Of a DNA stretch of 28,716 bases, positions 21,030-28,716 are shown in pieces. The position numbers and the translations under genes were made by a program. The notes below the pieces were generated by a model. That model did no database searches and was not told where the DNA came from. It saw only the letters and a program-made list of their open reading frames with translations. Source of the DNA: Paulinella micropora (Eukaryota > Cercozoa > Imbricatea > Euglyphida); assembly GCA_009731375.1 (NCBI GenBank), contig BJOX01000048.1, positions 319,884-348,599 on the forward strand, given 5' to 3'. Numbering within the stretch: the first letter of the stretch is position 1; each line of letters begins with the position of its first letter.

Positions 21030-22133
21030 GTACGCCATGTATGTATGTATGTATATATGTATGATGTACGTATGTATGTATGTATGTATGTACGTATGTA
21101 TGTATGTATGTATGTATGTATGTATGTATGTATGTCTTTCTCCTTCGCAACTCTGTGAAAACTTCCCTCAACACCCGCAGATGTATGTATGTATGTATAT
21201 ATGTATGTATGTACGTATGTATGTATGTATGTATGTATGTATGTACGTATGTATGTATGTATGTATGTATGTATGTATGTACGTATGTATGTATGTACGT
21301 ATGTATGTATGTATGTATGTATGTACGTATGTATGTATGTATGTGTGTATGTATGTACGTATGTATGTATGTATGTATCTATGTATGTATGTATGCATGT
21401 ATGTATGTATGTATGTATGTCTTTCTCCTTCGCAACTCTGTGAAAACTTCCCTCAACACACCCGCAGGTAGGCCATACATGTATATATGTATATATGTAT
21501 GTATGTATGTATGTATGAATGTATGTATGTATGTGTGTATGTATTTATTTATGCATGTTTGTCTTTCTCCTTCGCAACTCTGTGAAAACTTCCCTCAACA
21601 CACCCACAGGTAGGCCATGCATGTATGTATGTATGTATGTATGTATGTATGTATGTATGTATGTATGTATGTATGTATGTATGTATGTATGTATGTATGT
21701 ATGTATGTATGTCTTTCTCCTTCGCAACTCTGTGAAAACTTCCCTCAACACACCCGCAGGTAGGCCATGCATGTATGTATGTATATATGTATGTATGTAT
21801 GTATGTATGAATGTATGTATGTATGTGTGTATGTATTTATTTATGCATGTTTGTCTTTCTCCTTCGCAACTCTGTGAAAACTTCCCTCAACACACCCACA
21901 GGTAGGCCATGCATGTATGTATGTATGTATGTATGTATGTATGTATGTATGTATGTATGTATGTATGTATGTATGTATGTATGTATGTATGTATGTATGT
22001 ATGTCTTTCTCCTTCGCAACTCTGTGAAAACTTCCCTCAACACACCCGCAGGTAAGCCATGTATGTATGTATGTATATATCTATGTATGTACGTATATAT
22101 GTGTGTATGTATGTATGTATGCATGTATGTATG

Positions 22134-22165
<32 letters not shown>

Positions 22166-22379
22166 ACTTCCCTCAACACACCCGCAGGTAGGCCATGCAT
22201 GTATGTACGTATGTATGTACGTATGTATGTATGTATGCATGTATGTATGTATGTATGTATGTGTGTATGTATGTATGTATGTATGTATGTATGTATGTAT
22301 GTATGTATGTCTTTCTCCTTCGCAACTCTGTGAAAACTTCCCTCAACACACCCGCAGGTACGCCATGTATGTATGTATG

Positions 22380-22413
<34 letters not shown>

Positions 22414-22525
22414 TGTATGTATGTATGTATGTATGTATGTGTGTATGTTTGCATGTATGTATATCTTTCTCCTTCGCAACTCTGTGAAAACTTCCCTCAA
22501 CACACCCGCAGGTAGGCCATGTATG

Positions 22526-22557
<32 letters not shown>

Positions 22558-22737
22558 TGTATGTATGTATATATGTATGTATATATGTATGTATATATGT
22601 ATGTACGTATGTATGTATGTATGTATGTATGTATGTATGTATGTATGTATGTGTGTATGTTTGCATGTATGTATATCTTTCTCCTTCGCAACTCTGTGAA
22701 AACTTCCCTCAACACACCCGCAGGTAGGCCATGTATG

Positions 22738-22769
<32 letters not shown>

Positions 22770-23266
22770 TGTATGTATGTATATATGTATGTATATATGT
22801 ATGTATATATGTATGTACGTATGTATGTATGTATGTATGTATGTCTTTCTCCTTCGCAACTCTGTGAAAACTTCCCTCAACACACCCGCAGGTACGCCAT
22901 GTATGTATGTATGTATGTATGCATGTATGTATGTTGGTACGTACGTATGTATGTATGTTGGTACGTACGTATGTATGTATGTATGTACGTATGTATGTAT
23001 GTATGCATGTATGTATGTATGTATGTATGTATGTATGTATGCATGTATGTATGTATGTATGTATGTCTTTCTCCTTCGTAACTCTGTGAAAACTTCCCTC
23101 AACACACCCGCTGGTAGGCCATGCATGTATGTATGTATATATGTATGTATGTATGTATGTATGTGTGTATGTATTTATTTATGTATGTTTGTCTTTCTCC
23201 TTCGCAACTCTGTGAAAACTTCCCTCAACACACCCGCAGGTAGGCCATGCATGTATGTATGTATGC

Positions 23267-23299
<33 letters not shown>

Positions 23300-23403
23300 T
23301 GTATGTATGTCTTTCTCCTTCGCAACTCTGTGAAAACTTCCCTCAACACACCCGCAGGTACGCCATGTGTGTATGTATGTATGTATGTATGTATGTATGT
23401 ATG
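21030..23403 (+). repeat. Array of fourteen 3'-half copies of VAC14 exon 9 in (GTAT)n
   Basis: Copies start near 21135, 21421, 21562, 21712, 21854, 22004, 22162 (truncated), 22311, 22464, 22676, 22844, 23067, 23192 and 23311. Each begins CTTTCTCCTTCGCAAC and ends GCAG|gtaggcc (also gtacgcc; gtaagcc at 22004). None has an acceptor. Higher-order repeats: 292 bp (21514-21712 region repeated at 21806-22004) and 212 bp (22464 and 22676 copies). Changes at 23067 (CGC>CGT, GCA>GCT) are synonymous. The copy at 21135 lacks CACA and the donor. Confidence 0.95.
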
Positions 23404-23469
23404 TATATATTCCTGATAAATATCTAATACATGTATGTATACAAGACATGCGTGTACGCCATGACAAAT
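23404..23469. other. Unique intron stretch at tract switch
   Basis: Between the GTAT-oriented donor side and the CATATA acceptor side. GTACGCCATG at 23454-23463 echoes the intron start after exon 9. Confidence 0.55.
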
Positions 23470-25430
<1,961 letters not shown>

Positions 25431-25451
25431 ATACATACATACATACATACA

Positions 25452-25482
<31 letters not shown>

Positions 25483-25514
25483 CATACATACCATACATAC
25501 ATACATACATACAG

Positions 25515-25561
25515 GGAAGGATTTGTTCGAGTGTTTGTACCTGACATGGTGCCATAATCCG
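25515..25561 (+). CDS. VAC14: VAC14 homologue, exon 10 of window (internal)
   Basis: The exon is 47 bp: two bases completing Gly, then 15 codons, leaving in phase 0. It reads [15 protein letters not shown], so with exons 9 and 11 the protein has [18 protein letters not shown]. Human VAC14 has QNLFCCLYRSWCHNPV (recalled); the WCHNP motif is diagnostic. The acceptor is atacatacag at 25505-25514; the donor is CCG|gtcata at 25562. It is the only copy with both splice sites, flanked by seven 5' halves upstream and eight 3' halves downstream. Confidence 0.95.
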
Positions 25562-25573
25562 GTCATACATACA

Positions 25574-25604
<31 letters not shown>

Positions 25605-26655
25605 CATACATACATACATACATACATACCATACATACATACCATACATGTATGTATGTATGTATGTATAAGTGTCTCTACCTGACATGGTGCCATAACC
25701 CGGTCATACATACATTACATACATACATTACATACATACATACATACATACATAAATACATACATACATACCATACATACCATACATGTATGTATGTCTG
25801 TATGTATGTATGCATGTATGTATGTATAAGTGTCTGAAATGGTGCCATAACCCGGTCATACATACATACATACATACATACATACATACCATACCATACA
25901 TACATACATACATACCATACATACATACCATACATGTATGTATGTATGTATATATGTATAAGTGTCTCTACCTGACATGGTGTCATAACCCGGTCATACA
26001 TACATTACATACATACATAAATACATACATACATACATACATACATACATACATACATACATACATACCATACATACATACCATACATGTATGTATGTAT
26101 GTATGTATGTATGTATGTACGTATAAGTGTCTCGACCTGACATGGTGTCATAACCCGGTCATACATACATGACATACATACATACATACATACATACATA
26201 CATACATACACACATACATACATACATACCATACATACCATACATGTATGCATGTATGTATGTATGTATAAGTGTCTCTACCTGCCATAATCCGGTCATA
26301 CATACATTACATACATACATTCATACATACATGCATACATACATACATACATACATACATACACACACACATACATACATACATACATACATACATACAT
26401 ACATACATACATACCATACATGTATGTATGTATGTATGTATGTATGTATGTATGTATAAGTGTCTCTACCTGACATGGTGTCATAACCCGGTCATTCATA
26501 CATTACATACATACATACATACATACATACATGCATACATACATACGTACGTACATACATACATACATACATACATACATACATACATACATACGTACAT
26601 ACATACATACATACACATACATGTATGTATGTATGTATGTATGTACGTATGTATG

Positions 26656-26689
<34 letters not shown>

Positions 26690-26757
26690 TGTATGTATGT
26701 ATGTATAAGTGTCTCTACCTGACATGGTGTCATAACCCAGTCATACATGTATGTATG

Positions 26758-26788
<31 letters not shown>

Positions 26789-26900
26789 GTATGTATGTAA
26801 GTATGTATGTATGTATGTAAGTATGTGTATGTATGTATGTATGTATGTATGTATGTATGTATGTATGTGTGAGTGTCTCTACCTGATAACCCGGTCATAC
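25562..26900 (+). repeat. Array of eight 3'-half copies of VAC14 exon 10
   Basis: Copies near 25669, 25828, 25959, 26124, 26269, 26458, 26706 and 26870. Each starts AAGTGTCTCTACCTGAC and ends CCG|gtcatac (CCA|gtcatac at 26706). TTG>CTC, TGC>TGT, AAT>AAC and CCG>CCA are synonymous; TAC>GAC at 26124 is not. 26269 and 26870 have internal deletions and 25828 lacks part of the middle. Most spacers are (CATA)n, then (TGTA)n, i.e. inverted halves meeting at ccatacatgtatg. Confidence 0.93.
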
Positions 26901-27010
26901 ATGTATGTATATATGTACATACATACATACATACATACATACATACATACGCAGATACATGCATGCATGCGTATATACGTACATACATACATACATACAT
27001 ACATACATAG
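26901..27010. repeat. (GTAT)n/(CATA)n tract to exon 11 acceptor
   Basis: Short GTAT, then ACAT units with GCATGC, ending catacatag. Confidence 0.85.
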
Positions 27011-27043
27011 GTGGCAACGTTCTCGCTGTGTCTCTTCGCACAG
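27011..27043 (+). CDS. VAC14: VAC14 homologue, exon 11 of window (internal)
   Basis: The exon is 33 bp, 11 codons, phase 0 at both ends. It reads [11 protein letters not shown]. Human VAC14 continues WCHNPV with TTVSLCFLTQ (recalled), and plant homologues have SLCLLAQ. The acceptor is catacatag at 27002-27010; the donor is CAG|gtctat at 27044, running into the (CTAT)n field. At 33 bp it is the shortest exon here. The following exon (expected to begin like NYRHAYDLI) is not found in the rest of the window. Confidence 0.9.
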
Positions 27044-27044
27044 G

Positions 27045-27108
<64 letters not shown>

Positions 27109-27285
27109 CCTATCTATCTATCTATCTATCTACCTACCTACCTATCTACCTACCTACCTACCTACCTATCTACCTACCTATCTACCTATCTACCTATCTA
27201 CCTATCTACCTATCTACCTATCTACCTATCTACCTATCTACCTATCTACCTATCTACCTATCTACCTATCTACCTATCTACCTAC

Positions 27286-27318
<33 letters not shown>

Positions 27319-27362
27319 CATCTATCTATCTAATCCATCTACCTAATCTATCTATGTACCTT

Positions 27363-27410
<48 letters not shown>

Positions 27411-27461
27411 AATTCCTACCTATGAGTCTATCTATCTATCTATCTATCTATCCATCTATCC

Positions 27462-27499
<38 letters not shown>

Positions 27500-27519
27500 T
27501 TATCTACCCATATCTACCC

Positions 27520-27575
<56 letters not shown>

Positions 27576-27612
27576 CTCTGTCTATCTCTCTATCTATCTC
27601 TCTATCTCTCTG

Positions 27613-27667
<55 letters not shown>

Positions 27668-27668
27668 G

Positions 27669-27734
<66 letters not shown>

Positions 27735-27865
27735 CATCCATCCATCCATCCATCCATCCATCCATCTATCTANNNNNNNNNNTCTACCTATCTATCTATC
27801 TATCCATCTATCTATCTATCCATCTATCCATCTATCCATCCATCCATCCATCCATCCATCTATCC

Positions 27866-27933
<68 letters not shown>

Positions 27934-27990
27934 GTCTGTCTATCTATCTATCTATCTATCTATTTATCTATCTATCTATCTGTTTTCTTT
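27044..27990. repeat. (CTAT)n field with CTAC, CCAT and CTGT blocks
   Basis: Begins at the exon 11 donor. A long CTATCTAC alternation lies at about 27176-27285, and CCAT blocks near 27732 and 27826. Gap at 27773-27782. Confidence 0.94.
27773..27782. other. Assembly gap, 10 N
   Basis: A placeholder inside CTAT. Confidence 1.
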
Positions 27991-28434
27991 ATCGTATGTC
28001 TTCACCTTTCTCTTAATCTATCTACCTAATTTTCCTTTTCTCTACTCATATTACCTTTCTCTCTACTTATCTATTTTTGAATCTTGCTCTCTATCCTTCT
28101 AGTCCAATGACTTAGGGCACTGCGTTTTATCTATATATGCCTTTGTCCCTATTCATCTATTTATCTATCTTTCTCTCTTTGTATTCATATGAGCAATGGC
28201 GCTGTGTGGCACGTTCTCTATTTATCTATTTCATGTTACTAAGTTTTGTCTAACTATTCCGGCCACCAACAATTTGGTCGCAAGAATCGCTCATTTGTTG
28301 AAAACCCTCAAAAAAGCTTCCGGCCACCCGCGAAAAACGGGGAATTCTCGCTGAGGGTTTCTTTTTTTCTGCTCATTTCCCAACTTTCATAGACAGTCAT
28401 CGTTACGGTGAAAAACGAGGTGTGAAAGTCAAAG

Positions 28435-28436
<2 letters not shown>
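27991..28436. other. Intron sequence, CT-rich then GC-richer
   Basis: 27991-28250 is CT-rich with broken CTAT units. 28258-28430 holds TTCCGGCCAC twice (28258, 28318), the inverted pair AAACCCTCA (28302) and TGAGGGTTT (28352), and ACGGTGAAAAACG, resembling 10598-10735. GTGGCACGTTCTCT (28205-28218) resembles the start of exon 11 (GTGGCAACGTTCTC). No further VAC14 exon was recognised. Confidence 0.55.

Positions 28437-28716
<280 letters not shown>

Noticed and set aside
28250-28436. NYSGHQQFGRK as the next VAC14 exon (expected NYRHAYDLI)
   Set aside because: Only Asn-Tyr agrees. The stretch consists of repeat motifs shared with 10598-10735 and lacks a fitting acceptor.

Overview
The window is a eukaryotic nuclear locus that at first looks like nothing but simple repeats: (CTAT)n, (GTAT)n/(ATAC)n, (TTG)n, (CTT)n, (AGT)n, (CA)n and a (CATATA)n hexamer array. 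The short unique islands inside the repeats turn out to be the exons of one gene on the + strand. Eleven tiny exons (33-88 bp) between 601 and 27043 join in order, with every splice phase compatible, into an open frame of exactly 675 bp (225 codons). In order, the translation follows the second half of VAC14, the HEAT-repeat scaffold of the PIKfyve/Fab1-FIG4 phosphoinositide complex. Clear anchors are [31 protein letters not shown] and VRQMCLLLDGESIY. The N-terminal exons lie upstream of the window and the last C-terminal exons downstream.

The remarkable part is what fills the introns. Around most exons there are arrays of partial exon copies set in microsatellite. Copies upstream of an exon keep its 3' splice acceptor and its 5' part; copies downstream keep its 3' part and its 5' splice donor. 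This is seen for exons at 8639, 10507, 13330, 19127, 20942 and 25515, and on a small scale at 2613 and 9380. About 80 half-exons are legible. Many of their differences from the intact exon are synonymous, and copies far from the exon tend to differ more, so the arrays look like a fossil record shed by a gene under purifying selection.

Layout: 1-600 TTG/CTT tracts; 601-2667 exons 1-3 with CTT, AGT and CTAT introns; 2668-8638 a 6-kb intron with a degenerate Tc1/mariner-like element (2721-3692) and a CTAT field carrying broken copies of exon 4; 8639-10583 exons 4-6; 10584-12426 an intron with foldback/MITE-like elements; 12795-15216 exon 7 with arrays on both sides; 15474-19178 array and exon 8; 19179-20941 TTG/TCG, CAT, CTAT and CA tracts; 20942-23367 exon 9 and its array; 23470-25561 hexamer array, exon 10 copies and exon 10; 25669-27043 exon 10 copies and exon 11; 27044-28716 CTAT and GATA tracts. 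Exon numbers count only exons in this window.

Organism: a eukaryote with very many small exons and extreme microsatellite load. From memory, AGKDLF and SLCLxAQ resemble plant/algal VAC14 more than vertebrate VAC14, so an alga or other protist is as possible as an animal; I cannot place it further. Seven N runs show that the repeats also broke the assembly. All homology calls rest on recalled sequences, not on a search.
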